This document shows positions 13,301 through 19,340 of a DNA stretch of 64,000 bases, piece by piece. Positions within the stretch are counted from its first letter, which is position 1, and each line of letters opens with the position of its first letter. The translations under genes were made by a program, and so were the position numbers. This DNA is from Aquabacterium sp. (GTDB taxonomy: Bacteria > Pseudomonadota > Gammaproteobacteria > Burkholderiales > Burkholderiaceae_C), in NCBI GenBank assembly GCA_030654395.1, contig JAURXM010000031.1:124001-188000 (forward strand), written 5' to 3'. Below the pieces are notes generated by a model, which ran no database searches, was not told the origin of the DNA, and saw nothing but the letters and a program-made list of their open reading frames with translations.

Positions 13301-14154
13301 AACATGCGAAGCTCTGCCCTATTGGCGTAGCTGGTGAGATTTTCATTGGTGGCGATGGTGTCACCCAAGGCTACTTGAACCGACCAGAGCTGACGGCTGA
13401 ACGTTTTGTGGTCGATCCCTTTGGTTCTTTGCCAGGTGCTCGTCTCTACCGCACTGGCGACCGGGGCCGCTGGCGCCCAGATGGCACCATTGAACATATG
13501 GGCCGACTGGACTGCCAGATCAAAGTCCGCGGGCACCGCATTGAGCTGGGTGAAATCGAGTCGATATTGGCCACGCATCCAGAGGTCAACCGATCCGTCG
13601 TGATCGTGCGTGAAGACAGCCCTGGTGACGCCAGGTTGGTGGCTTACATCGTGGTACAACGGGACATGCTTGCTATCAGCACCTTGCGTGATCACCTCCG
13701 GGTATCCTTGCCTGATTACATGGTGCCGCAACACTTCGAGCAATTGGCGTTCATCCCGCTTTTACCCAACGGGAAGGTCAACCGCCACGCCTTGCCTGTA
13801 CCCAAGGCATTGACCATTGCGCCTGCCGCTTCAACAAGCCTGTCTCAAACAGAAGAAGAAAAAGTGATTGCACAAGTCTGGCAAGAACTGCTGGGCGTGG
13901 ATCAGATCATGGGCTCCGACAACTTCTTTGATTTAGGCGGTCACTCCCTGCTGGCCATGCGCGCTGTGACGGAGATCAACCGCCGCTTGCAAACCCAGTT
14001 GACGGTACGACAAATGATTTATGGCTCTCTCGCACAATTGGCGCAAGCCGAAAAAGTGTCACCGGTGGCGCCATCAAACAGCAACGTGCCCCCTCAAACC
14101 GCAGCCAAAGAAACAGGCTGGATCCGAAAAATGGTCAGCAAACTGCTCACTTGA
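1399..14154 (+). CDS. Hybrid NRPS-PKS, A-PCP-KS-AT-ACP-AMT-C-A-PCP-C-A-PCP
   Basis: The protein has about 4251 residues from the ATG. Order: A1 (about 10-510, SGSTGQPKG near 146); PCP1 (S543); KS (about 597-1020; C769, H905, H945); AT (about 1118-1400; S1221 in GHSIGE, and HAFHS, which indicates malonyl-CoA); ACP (S1538); class III PLP aminotransferase (about 1716-2114, K1949); C1 (SHLIFDG, catalytic H2252); A2 (about 2574-3077); PCP2 (S3122); C2 (HHLIWDG, 3314-3315); A3 (about 3631-4135); PCP3 (S4183). The chain ends in a short amphipathic tail. There is no KR, DH, methyltransferase or thioesterase. The KS-AT-ACP-AMT block resembles those of mycosubtilin and microcystin synthetases, which make beta-amino acids. 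Hand-read codes are A1 DVQYIAHVVK (unassigned) and A2 and A3 DILQLGMVWK (glycine-like). The expected product is a beta-aminoacyl-Gly-Gly chain. Release probably needs a trans enzyme encoded downstream. Confidence 0.93.
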   Translation: MSNSVPLSKTAPHALRHWLRQAAERVPQHAALVSPEGTLSYAQLLTVVLDVAQSLKQKGLQPGDRIAIEATRTQETIIRILAAVEAELAYVPLDLSYPADRIAAMLAQAQVRLTLGDDQTASHPLAEASSLYASGEDLAYVLFTSGSTGQPKGVAMGQKPLVNLIDWHAQHPRLGHACTTLLFAPLSFDVHFQEIFSTVACQGTMVLIPEAHRRDPNLLRQALVTHGVTRLYLPYVALQMLAEANREALNTPSQGQLVLHDVISAGEQLQITPVIRDLFSGLPQAVLHNHYGPTESHVVTAFELPSQQSNWPTIPPIGQALPYVEIALRDPETGLVTQAEGELLLGGDCLAHGYLGQAELTADRFRDDIPQLSGRWYTTGDLVRRDAKGVLTYLGRADQQLKVDGFRIEPGEIEVALMGHPQIQDAVVSAPDLPSLGRQLISHLVLRNPGAELSALITDLRSYLRARVPEYMVPTRFMVLDRLPTTPSGKIDRRNLPAPIAAPSSQQGSVTSALDAIRQAWQELLGLPRVNAQDNVFDLGAKSLLVLRFVARLKELGHKATVGQVYDQPTAKGLAGALQASPAAKSSGRVISPGSSDGIAIVGMAVRTAGAKTLDAFWDNLLANREGIRHFAPHELDTSIPEGIRNRPNFVAARGVLEDADRFDAPFFGISAREATVLDPQQRLFLELCWTALEHASIDPAQQPDDRFGVYAGEANNTYTPALRQEQPELVQQYGEFGVMLGSEKDYIATRVANRLNLKGPAVSIHTACSTSLVAITQAWHALASGQCDVALAGGMTVVVPQEAGYLHVEGGMESADGHCRPFDEKASGTLFSSGGGVVVLKRLCDAQAAGDTIYGVIKGVGINNDGSDKASFTAPSVTGQAQAIRMALDHAGVSARSIDYVEAHGTGTSLGDPIEVAALTQAWASDTQDRQFSKIGSVKGHLGHIVAAAGAIGLIKTTLALHRQLIPGTLHYQRPNLNIDFGDTPFTVVGQATPWPKGDAVRRAGVSSFGVGGTNAHVIVEEAPAPLHTSRPTQSNGPVVWPLSARSEAALGQRMVDLADFVQGQATVDIQTILATLTRGRQAMRHRHVIVAPNVQEACALLRQKAAGRVALNGPRVVYLFPGQGSQHPGMARGLYQQLPAFKDALDRCIAIANPLLTPCDQGPADLLAWLTHEDPKDADMGALLAQTRYAQPALFCMSYALTAWLDSLGIEPQAMIGHSIGEYAAACWSGVMSLESAITAVVARGQAMFEQRPGAMLAVRASADVVQAAMPAGVEIAAQNAPALTVVAGDFDAIDAFAAKLEAQDIGTTKLKVSHAFHSASMDAALPRVADALRAAHLQAPQMPLYSCVTGELLQAQQATDPQYWAQQVRASVQFRRAVEAELAHGDTVFIEVGPSQALTALLRQYRTSQGKPANVVPLLGAASQAGQPTLTALQGLGQLWALGVNVAWPVPAQARRQTLPTYPFMGERHWFKRKSAPALNVEPTQMEFTLPQTAQIMSRIPRLQEEVIRIICDVSGLTPDAIHGDAIFVDMGLDSLSMTQATLEFERVFGLKLRFRRLMEDLHSLSKVVAFLDQQLPADQFAPPPVAVPVLPPQGGLAVQQLIHQQMQLMAQQLAVLSGQAVQPFAPFSPLPVASESDEAVQPGIKALVEKPFGASARIVLEKQQTFTPQQQVWIDDFIQRYNTRTGGSKSFSQANRKVMSDPRVVTGFNPLWKDLVYPIVANKSKGARIWDVDGNEYIDLLSCFGANLLGYQPDYILKAMHAQLEEGIEIGPQHPLTAEVAKLMSELTGMERVAFCNTGSEAVMGAMRIARTVTGRKKIAIFSNSYHGIFDEVIVRGTKQLRSLSAAPGILANAVENIIVLDWATDETLAYLREHGHELAAIMTEPIQNKYPTVQPREFVRSLRQIADASGCALIFDEVVTGFRLAPAGAQAFYEVRSDMSTYGKVIGGGLPFAAIAGASHWLDALDGGHWQYGDDSYPEAGVTYFAGTFVRHPLALAAAKAALQHIKDSGPALYETMNGRTQRMVERLNAEFAKRKAPVKAVHCASLWRLAWDENQKGISLFYYLARFHGLHLYEQFGHFVTEAMGEAETARIGDVFIQCLDELMALGFITPQGSGAPLTPGQTERWLAAAFDEGARRALNESFCVGLSGNVDVSALKGAVQDVLARHDAFKIAFDQDEPRQWLQAKGPMPIREVDLRDQSDSDAALDAFCTSASEKDFPLDQAPLAAASVLHLADGRKVVHIVASHLIFDGWASSVFNAELAAAYKARTTGTPLSLKPAESPLVFGEQEQARMTGTQGQEAMQYWREVLQNPPPLLSLGDRTPPSPRRYEADTVRAQFNAPLAQSLKDAARQRGATLFQLLLTAVIAALRNHSGQDEFVISIPYASQSLQRRGPLMADGVLDLPLRLQCQATDTGTQLLSRVRDQLMDALEYPVATQGTVARALGLPSSGDRAPFTGVFFNLNPRIDLSGFAPLTASMHEGRKRGTLSELFFNFYEGTEALTLDLHYSTEFFSPERAQSLVQALKSTCEQLAQSIDTPVSQLVVTQPVKTNTQPLVVDPQLAAWNQTQAPFDPHARIEQWVTQQAQRTPDAVAVLARGVRLSYQELSHRINRFANLLIARGVSEGDRIGLCLSRGPDMIPALLGVLKTGAAYVPLDPGFPTDRLHYMAQDAGVKWVITEAAHADRSGVSRQQQIRVDDDAGMINGAPHTDLKPLKAFSADATAYVIYTSGSTGQPKGVVLPQAAVCNFLSSMKRQPGITASDRFLAVTTLSFDIAVLELFLPLITGARVVLAQREDAMDGESLSKLIADEGITFMQATPTTWHLLLEASWKAPVGFKALCGGEPLPPSLAEPLLAQGMTLWNMYGPTETTVWSTVAAITDAKQKITIGKPIDNTQVWILDEQMHPCPVGTEGEICIGGEGVATGYFKRPELTADRFVADPFSSQPGARIYRTGDLGRWRPDGNLEHLGRLDFQVKIRGYRIELGEIEARLAAQPGVARTVVVAREVTPNDTQLIGYVTPQPGCAVDTAVLRQALRTDLPDYMVPQHILLIASMPLLPNGKIDRKSLPVPSISVSALAAAPSDNASIQQGIAHAMADVLGKSHVGVTDNFFELGGHSLLAARLAAKLIDVVGFRPALRIIFESPTPAALEQALAQKPAAGAQLSTTVIPARADQSTAPLSQMQLRLWFLETLSPGTVAHNTPSGHLLHGPLDVPAFQQAMQLLVNRQSVLRTVMERTPEGAIQRVLPTLNYALPVTDLSALTPAEQQVALNTAVKALVETPYNLEQGPLFSAHLWRLSATEHAFFFQTHHLIWDGWSFDIFYQDISELYEACRTGRQAQLPEISVSYGDFAVWHQQWLSGPELARQTQYWRDKLSPLPDPIELPLDRARPAVMSGRGDCIQFNLGSKVTRALREQAQCSGRTLYVTLLSAYALVLHQISQQKDFVVGTPVRGREQAGLEPLMGFFVNMLPMRMQIEPAQRMNAWMDQVHRMVVESFSYPEVPFEHLVRELKVPRDSSYSPIYQVSFSYQDARDRQTHWGNVEHDRMATPILGAAQDIGLWCVETGDEIEFVFTYNTDVFDASTVARLGTRIESVLHQLEAEPDGPLHHYSVQPANERDQIAAWNQTTRSYNQHITVHQLIEEQAERTPQATAIVQPGWGQLSYQELNGRANRLARVLRHRSVGRGALVGLCVERGVDMLTAQLAVLKAGAAYVPLDPSYPSDRLVYMSADAQLSLLISEQGLTDVLPWAREKLILLDSDAAEITAQSDTPLVPHPSLDAHAEDTAYVIYTSGSTGRPKGVMVPHRAAVNFLSSMAHEPGLQSSDRLLAVTTLSFDIAVLELFLPLSLGAQVVLVSREQAQDGASLQTLIASHNITVMQATPASWHLLLDAGWPGKTGFKALIGGESLSPALAEQLLTRCSELWNMYGPTETTVWSTCARIVNTQELITIGGPIANTQIHVLDEHAKLCPIGVAGEIFIGGDGVTQGYLNRPELTAERFVVDPFGSLPGARLYRTGDRGRWRPDGTIEHMGRLDCQIKVRGHRIELGEIESILATHPEVNRSVVIVREDSPGDARLVAYIVVQRDMLAISTLRDHLRVSLPDYMVPQHFEQLAFIPLLPNGKVNRHALPVPKALTIAPAASTSLSQTEEEKVIAQVWQELLGVDQIMGSDNFFDLGGHSLLAMRAVTEINRRLQTQLTVRQMIYGSLAQLAQAEKVSPVAPSNSNVPPQTAAKETGWIRKMVSKLLT

Positions 14155-14161
14155 TGTCAAC

Positions 14162-14935
14162 ATGATTCCGTTTCGTTTCGGCATTCCCAACCACCGCTTG
14201 TTTGCAGCCTTTTATCAGCCTCATCAAAGCCAGACGCCATGTCAGGCTGTGCTGCTGTGCAATCCATTCGGGCAAGAATCGGTTCGGGTGCACAGGTTTT
14301 ATAAAGTACTGGCAGATCATTTGTCGCGTGCGGGCATGGCTGTCATGCGCTTTGACTACTTTGGCACAGGCGATTCCGATGGCGACGACCTCGATGGCCA
14401 TCTCGACGTCTGGCGCAGCGACATTGTGCTGGCACATGAGGAATTGCAGCGGCGCAGCGCTTGCGCCAACATCTCATGGATTGGCGCCCGACTTGGTGGT
14501 TCACTGGCCATGCAAGCAGCTACACAGACGCAACTGGAGCGCCTGATTTTGTGGGAACCGATCCTAGATGGCACCCACTATCTAACAAAGCTGGCGCAAG
14601 ACCACGTCGCCAGCATCACCCGTGTGGGGCAATCCAAGATCAAAGTGGCAGACAAGCAGCCACGAGGTGAAGCGCTAGGATTTGGCATGAGCGAGCGTCT
14701 GATAGCCCAAATAGCCCAAATTCGTCCGGACTTGCTTTTGCAGCCCACACACGCCAAATCAACTGTTGTGTTGAGCCCAGACAGTCGGTCGACCAAGGAG
14801 CATGTGGGCTCGGTCATGCATCGAACCTTAGCCGTCCCTTTTGACTGGACGTCCGAAGAGGCCCTCAATACATCGCTGGTGCCAACTGCCGCATTGAAAG
14901 CCATCACAAGCCTGTTCGAGGGTGGCTCTGCATGA
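14162..14935 (+). CDS. Alpha/beta-hydrolase lacking a Ser nucleophile (exosortase-hydrolase-like)
   Basis: The 257-residue protein starts 7 bp after the NRPS-PKS stop, so the genes should be co-transcribed. It has the alpha/beta-hydrolase core: an oxyanion-region segment (LLCNPFGQE), a second strand RFDYFGTGDSDG, and an elbow ISWIGARLGGSLA. At the elbow the usual G-x-S-x-G serine is replaced by Arg (G-A-R-L-G). It most resembles the hydrolases found beside exosortase systems, which also carry G-x-R-x-G. Such a protein may be non-catalytic or act as an acyl-binding partner of the next gene product. Release or proofreading of the peptidyl chain is an inference from position. The last bases overlap the next gene by 4 nt (ATGA). 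Confidence 0.75.
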   Translation: MIPFRFGIPNHRLFAAFYQPHQSQTPCQAVLLCNPFGQESVRVHRFYKVLADHLSRAGMAVMRFDYFGTGDSDGDDLDGHLDVWRSDIVLAHEELQRRSACANISWIGARLGGSLAMQAATQTQLERLILWEPILDGTHYLTKLAQDHVASITRVGQSKIKVADKQPRGEALGFGMSERLIAQIAQIRPDLLLQPTHAKSTVVLSPDSRSTKEHVGSVMHRTLAVPFDWTSEEALNTSLVPTAALKAITSLFEGGSA

Positions 14936-15765
14936 ACGAATTGATCGTCACCATGGGCGCCGATCAGCGTTTGGTCGGCACGCTGTGTATGCCCACCGAG
15001 GTCGCCCCCAAATCCATTGCCTTTGTCATGCTCAATGCAGGCGTGGTGTCTCGCATCGGGCCACATCGCTTCAACGTCAAATTGTCTCGGCATCTGGCAA
15101 CGCAGGGCTTTTCCAGTTTGCGCTTTGACTTGTCAGGACAAGGTGACAGTGCCCCTCCATCCGCATTGGCCGCAGCGTCACAAGAAGAACAAGTGATGCT
15201 CGATTTGCGTGATGCACTGGATCACATTGCCCAGACGACAGGCATTGAGCGCTTTGTCATCGCTGGCATTTGCTCGGGTGCGGTGGCGGCGTACTTCTAC
15301 GCCCAACGCGATGAGCGTGTCATCGGCACGTGGATGCTGGACGGCTACACTTTCCACACTTGGCAGTCCCACTGCATTCGGTATGCAGGCAAAGTCAGTC
15401 GCCTGCTGACACGGGATTGGAGCAGCACCCTCGCCAAAATCAAGGCGCTGCTGTCGTCGGACTCACAACAAGTTGCGGATGAGGTGGATTACGGCTCAAA
15501 CCGTCAGCCCAGTAAAATCGAGTACATCACAGCCATGCAAAGTATGGCCCATCGGGGTATGCGTAGCTTCATGATGTTTTCGTCTGACATCCACTGGTAC
15601 TACAACTACCAAAATCAATTCGTTGATGCCTTCAGAGGGCAGGACTTTGCAAGCCACGTCACCACGAAGTACCTACCCACTACTGATCACACCCTGACCC
15701 AGGTGAAGGATCAAACCTATGTCATTGAATGCATCGGAACCTGGGCATGCACGCTCGCCGACTGA
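14932..15765 (+). CDS. Alpha/beta-hydrolase with Cys-type nucleophile elbow
   Basis: The 277-residue protein overlaps the upstream hydrolase gene by 4 nt, which suggests translational coupling and a possible heterodimer. It shows an alpha/beta-hydrolase fold with RFDLSGQGDS and an elbow FVIAGICSGAVAA in which Cys sits at the nucleophile position of G-x-Nu-x-G. A likely catalytic His lies in TTDHTL near the C-terminus. Cys nucleophiles occur in dienelactone-hydrolase-like enzymes and some thioesterases. Because the assembly line lacks a thioesterase, this is the best candidate for chain release or macrocyclisation, though that is inferred only from context. It also resembles exosortase-system hydrolase 1. 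No signal peptide is visible. Confidence 0.78.
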   Translation: MNELIVTMGADQRLVGTLCMPTEVAPKSIAFVMLNAGVVSRIGPHRFNVKLSRHLATQGFSSLRFDLSGQGDSAPPSALAAASQEEQVMLDLRDALDHIAQTTGIERFVIAGICSGAVAAYFYAQRDERVIGTWMLDGYTFHTWQSHCIRYAGKVSRLLTRDWSSTLAKIKALLSSDSQQVADEVDYGSNRQPSKIEYITAMQSMAHRGMRSFMMFSSDIHWYYNYQNQFVDAFRGQDFASHVTTKYLPTTDHTLTQVKDQTYVIECIGTWACTLAD

Positions 15766-16844
15766 TCATGGCCTTGAGCATCATCATGCTGATCACCGCT
15801 TGTGCGGTATGGGCACTGTGGGCCACATCGCAAGGCACACCTCTGACTTTGCCGAAAGCTGAAACGCCACCACAAAGCATTCCTTTGGCTATTTTGGGCG
15901 ACTCGGACAGCCACTCCTACCAAGATACCGTGTCCTTCCCCGAAGGGGGGGCAGACCGGGGTGGGCGTTACCGAGCCCAAACCTGGCAGTGGGGAGAACT
16001 GCTCAGCCGCCTACGAGGCGATCAACTGGACCTGGGCCTCTGGCGCACATGGGGCACCCGAAGGGTGATCGCCAAAGCACAAGATGCGCTGGGATGGCAA
16101 GGACGCTTCCCGCGCAAAATGGACTACCGACATAACATGGCTGTATCCGGGGCGGTTTGCCGCGACTTGAGCGAAGGTCGGATGGTCAAACAACTGATTG
16201 ACCTGATGAACGAGAACCCCCAGAGATGGCAGAAGGGCATTGTCGTGATCCGCATCGGGGTCAATGATGTTGGCACGCGGCAAGCCCTGACAGCCTGGGC
16301 TCAAAATGGACGGGATCCCAAACTGATGGGACGAGTCCAGGAATGCATTGATCAGTACAAGCACGCCGTCACATCCATCTGGCAAGCTCATCCGCAGGTT
16401 CGTTTTGTGCTGGTCGGTTTGTTTGACAACAGCAACTGGGCACCCTTGATTGACAACTGGCAAGATCCGGTCGACTTGCAAAACATCGCAACAGGTTTGA
16501 ATGCCTTTAATGCTCCGCTCAAATCATTTGCAGAGCAGGATAAACGGCTGAGCTTCTTTGATGATCAGGCTTGGTTCCGACAACACTGGGGGGGGCGCCA
16601 TTCTGATGGTTCACCCCACTTTGGATTGGCCCACATAGATGGTCGTTGGCCAACGCACAATACATCTGGCGATAGCCCCAATCATGCCAACGTCCAAGAC
16701 GGTCATGCTGGCACGATCTGGAACTTACTGTGGACACAAGCCTTGGTCAGGCACATCAACACGGCATTCGCAACGGGTGTGTCAGACATCCGTGATCAAG
16801 ACTTGGCTCACTACCTGAGTTCAAATGGCATCAGCAGTTGGTGA
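15747..16844 (+). CDS. Membrane-anchored or exported SGNH/GDSL hydrolase
   Basis: This SGNH-family protein of about 365 residues has block I GDSDS (nucleophile Ser near residue 53), block II Gly in AVSGAVCRD, block III GVND and block V DGHAG (catalytic Asp/His near the C-terminus). A positively charged start (HARRL) and a hydrophobic stretch ending in CAVWALWATS form a signal anchor or signal peptide, so the catalytic domain should face the periplasm. The gene overlaps the upstream hydrolase gene by 19 bp; an ATG at 15729 is an alternative start. SGNH enzymes deacylate or transacylate sugars, lipids and peptides. As the last gene of the biosynthetic operon it may act on the exported product or provide self-protection, which is inference. 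Confidence 0.78.
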   Translation: MHARRLIMALSIIMLITACAVWALWATSQGTPLTLPKAETPPQSIPLAILGDSDSHSYQDTVSFPEGGADRGGRYRAQTWQWGELLSRLRGDQLDLGLWRTWGTRRVIAKAQDALGWQGRFPRKMDYRHNMAVSGAVCRDLSEGRMVKQLIDLMNENPQRWQKGIVVIRIGVNDVGTRQALTAWAQNGRDPKLMGRVQECIDQYKHAVTSIWQAHPQVRFVLVGLFDNSNWAPLIDNWQDPVDLQNIATGLNAFNAPLKSFAEQDKRLSFFDDQAWFRQHWGGRHSDGSPHFGLAHIDGRWPTHNTSGDSPNHANVQDGHAGTIWNLLWTQALVRHINTAFATGVSDIRDQDLAHYLSSNGISSW

Positions 16845-16893
16845 TGAACTGCGCCATTGACGTCCTTTCTTCGCTGAGGTGTAAGGCAATTGT

Positions 16894-17790
16894 TCAGGGC
16901 AACGTCAACACCTGAGCCAAGTGGCTGTACACCGTGGAGACCCGGCGCAGGTGTCGGGACTCCGGGTGCGTCAGTATCCACAGTTCGGTTTGGCATTCGG
17001 CAAGGACGTCGGTGAGGGGCTTGAGGTCTTGGCGTGATTGCGCCAAAAACACGGGCAGCAAGCCCACCCCCAAACCCTGAGCAACCAACTCGGCCACCGT
17101 CAAAATACTGCTGACCCGGTAGGTCGGCATCACCTTGGGGAAGTGGCGTTTGCGCCAAACCACGGAGGGGTGATCAGGCAAGGCATCATCAGGCGCGATC
17201 CAGTCGCCCCGGCCTGCTTCGATATCAGCATAGCGTTTGATGCCGCCTTTTTTTGACGTGTAAAGCGCCATGTGGATGGTGCCCACCTGCTTGCCAACCA
17301 GATGGGGCGGAGGGCGTTTGGTGGCCCGCACGGCGATGTCCGCATCGCGCCGCGTCAGGTTGGCTAACTCATTGGCTGTGTGCAGTTCGTAGCACAACAG
17401 CGGGTGCGCTGCGTGCAGGTCACGCAAGGCAGGCGCCAGCAAGCCGTGCAAGATGGTGTCGGTGGTGGTGATGCGCACTGAGCCCGAGACCTGATCTGCT
17501 TGGCCGTGGACAGCCGATCTGGCGGCATCCAGCGCAGACTCCACATGCTCGGCCTGCTCGCTCAGCGACAAGCCCAAGTCGGTTGGACGGTAGCCCGTGC
17601 GTGAGCGTGCGAACAAGGCTTGGCCCAAACCCCGCTCGATGCGTTGCAGTGAGCGAAAGACGGTTGATGTGTCCAAGCCCAGTCGCTCACCAGCCAAGGC
17701 CAGCGTGCCTGCGCGCACCATTGCCAGTACCAGTGCCAAGTCGGCAGCACTCAGATTGAATTGCGTTTGCGCATGAGATTGTTTCATCAT
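16894..17790 (-). CDS. LysR-family transcriptional regulator
   Basis: The 298-residue protein has an N-terminal winged helix-turn-helix of LysR type (residues about 14-70: LALVLAMVRAGTLALAGERL, then a recognition helix TSTVFRSLQRIE) followed by a periplasmic-binding-like effector domain (about 100-290, ending in the usual VAQGLGVGLLPVF strand). It is transcribed divergently from a glutathione S-transferase gene, with only about 65 bp between starts, and probably controls it. The shared gap holds a perfect GCGTATACGC palindrome. The effector is unknown. The gene faces the biosynthetic operon tail to tail across 49 bp in which I see no terminator. Confidence 0.88.
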   Translation of the reverse strand: MMKQSHAQTQFNLSAADLALVLAMVRAGTLALAGERLGLDTSTVFRSLQRIERGLGQALFARSRTGYRPTDLGLSLSEQAEHVESALDAARSAVHGQADQVSGSVRITTTDTILHGLLAPALRDLHAAHPLLCYELHTANELANLTRRDADIAVRATKRPPPHLVGKQVGTIHMALYTSKKGGIKRYADIEAGRGDWIAPDDALPDHPSVVWRKRHFPKVMPTYRVSSILTVAELVAQGLGVGLLPVFLAQSRQDLKPLTDVLAECQTELWILTHPESRHLRRVSTVYSHLAQVLTLP

Positions 17791-17804
17791 TGCCTATTTC
17801 ATTA

Positions 17805-17814
17805 GCGTATACGC
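17805..17814. promoter_or_regulatory. Candidate LysR operator (GCGTATACGC)
   Basis: A perfect 10-bp palindrome sits between the divergent LysR gene (start 17790) and the GST gene (start 17856 or 17844). LysR proteins bind partly palindromic sites in such gaps, so this is a reasonable operator candidate, but no experimental or comparative support is available here. Confidence 0.4.
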
Positions 17815-17855
17815 AATACTACATTGGGCAAATCAACCACGCTATGGATCGACAT

Positions 17856-18506
17856 ATGACTGCCCCCATCACACTGGTCTCACATCATCTGTGCCCTTAC
17901 GTGCAGCGCGCGGCCATCGTTTTGGCTGAAAAGGGCGTGGCCTTTGAGCGGCGCGACATTGATCTGGCCAACAAGCCAGATTGGTTCAAGCAGGTCTCGC
18001 CCTTGGGTAAAACGCCGGTGCTGTTGGTGGGCGGTGACGCCATCTTTGAGTCGGCGGTGATCTGCGAATACTTGGACGACACGGTGTCACCACGCATGCA
18101 CCCTGAGCAGGCACTTGAGCGCGCCCGCCACCGTGCGTGGATGGCGTTTGGATCGGAGGTGCTCAATGCCATCGGCGGCTTTTACAACGCCACCGATAGG
18201 GCTGCTTTGCAGGGCAAAGCAAGCGAAATCAGAGGCCGCTTTGAGCAGTTGGAGGCCGCCTTGGGTGAGGGGCCGTACTTCAGTGGTGGTGACTTCAGCA
18301 TCGTAGACGCGGTGTTTGCACCGGTATTTCGCTACTTTGATGCGTTGGATGAGTTGCTTGACTTCGGGTTTTTCAATGGCTTACCCAAACTTATCGCATG
18401 GCGCCACGCGTTGGCGCAGCGGCCATCGGTTAAGGATGCCGTTGACAGCGGCTATGCTGCGCGCTTGCGTACCTTCTTGGTGGCCAAGCTGGCACTGATT
18501 CACTGA
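17856..18506 (+). CDS. Glutathione S-transferase family protein
   Basis: The 216-residue protein has an N-terminal thioredoxin-like domain (LVSHHLCPYVQRAAIVLAEK, then the cis-Pro segment KTPVLL and the ESAVICEYLD motif that contacts glutathione) and an all-helical C-terminal domain. The CPYVQ site resembles the Cys-containing omega/beta-class enzymes, which favour thiol transfer or deglutathionylation rather than conjugation. An ATG at 17844 is an alternative start. The gene is divergent from a LysR regulator gene and is followed after 3 bp by a hydrolase gene, so a small regulated operon is likely. The substrate is unknown. Confidence 0.85.
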   Translation: MTAPITLVSHHLCPYVQRAAIVLAEKGVAFERRDIDLANKPDWFKQVSPLGKTPVLLVGGDAIFESAVICEYLDDTVSPRMHPEQALERARHRAWMAFGSEVLNAIGGFYNATDRAALQGKASEIRGRFEQLEAALGEGPYFSGGDFSIVDAVFAPVFRYFDALDELLDFGFFNGLPKLIAWRHALAQRPSVKDAVDSGYAARLRTFLVAKLALIH

Positions 18507-18509
18507 ACC

Positions 18510-19340
18510 ATGTCAGCCAGTAAAAAGCGAGGGCGTCCCGTGACACGTTGCATTGTTTACTTTCACGGCACGCCCGGTGCGCCAGCTGAGGCCGCCGTGT
18601 TGCAGCACCATGCGGCCGCGGTGGGGCTCAAGGTGATCTGCCCAGACCGCTACGCGGTGGATGCACGTATCACTGGTGCTCGCTACTTTCAGGCCTTGGC
18701 CGATGACATCGTCCAGCAAGCCCACGGCAGGCCTGTTGACATCGTCGGGTTCTCGATGGGGGCCTTTGTGGCGCTGCAGGTTTGCAGGCTCATCCCTGAG
18801 CAGGTGGCCAGCCTGCACTTGGTCGCTGCTGCGGCACCATTGGACGGCGGGGACTTCCTCCCGCACATGGCAGGCAAGACCGTTTTTGCCATGGTCAAGG
18901 CCTGGCCTGTGGTGTTCAAACTGATGTCCTACTGGCAGGGCTTGTTGGCCTCTGTGTGGCCCAGCATGCTGTACAAAATGCTGTTTGCCAGTGCCGTGGC
19001 GGGTGACAAAGCCTTGGCCCGTGACCCTGATTTCCGCGACCTCATTGGCGGCGTCCTTCAGGCCTGCTTCAGCAGGGACAAGATGCCCGGCTACCTGCGC
19101 GATGTGCAGGCTTATGTCTCGTCGTGGCGGCACACCTTGACTGGCATCACGGTCAAGACCCACCTGTGGCATGGCGACCAAGACAACTGGGCCCCCGTGG
19201 CCATGTCGACATATTTGGCGCAAGCCCTCAAAGGGTGTGAGGGCGTGCACATCCTAGCGGGCCTGTCGCACTACTCCGCTCTCTACGCTGCGGCCCCGCA
19301 GATCTGCGCGTTATGTGGGCGAGATCAAGGTGCGCTGTAA
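18510..19340 (+). CDS. Alpha/beta-hydrolase
   Basis: The 276-residue protein has an oxyanion segment YFHGTPGAP, nucleophile elbow GFSMG (Ser about residue 81), a candidate acid in HGDQDNWAP and a catalytic His in LSHYS. This is a complete Ser-Asp-His triad in the usual order, so an active hydrolase or esterase is expected in the cytoplasm. It starts 3 bp after the GST gene and is probably co-transcribed with it. Its 3' end overlaps the end of the convergent hydrolase gene by 30 bp, an unusual tail-to-tail overlap. The substrate cannot be deduced. Confidence 0.82.
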   Translation: MSASKKRGRPVTRCIVYFHGTPGAPAEAAVLQHHAAAVGLKVICPDRYAVDARITGARYFQALADDIVQQAHGRPVDIVGFSMGAFVALQVCRLIPEQVASLHLVAAAAPLDGGDFLPHMAGKTVFAMVKAWPVVFKLMSYWQGLLASVWPSMLYKMLFASAVAGDKALARDPDFRDLIGGVLQACFSRDKMPGYLRDVQAYVSSWRHTLTGITVKTHLWHGDQDNWAPVAMSTYLAQALKGCEGVHILAGLSHYSALYAAAPQICALCGRDQGAL

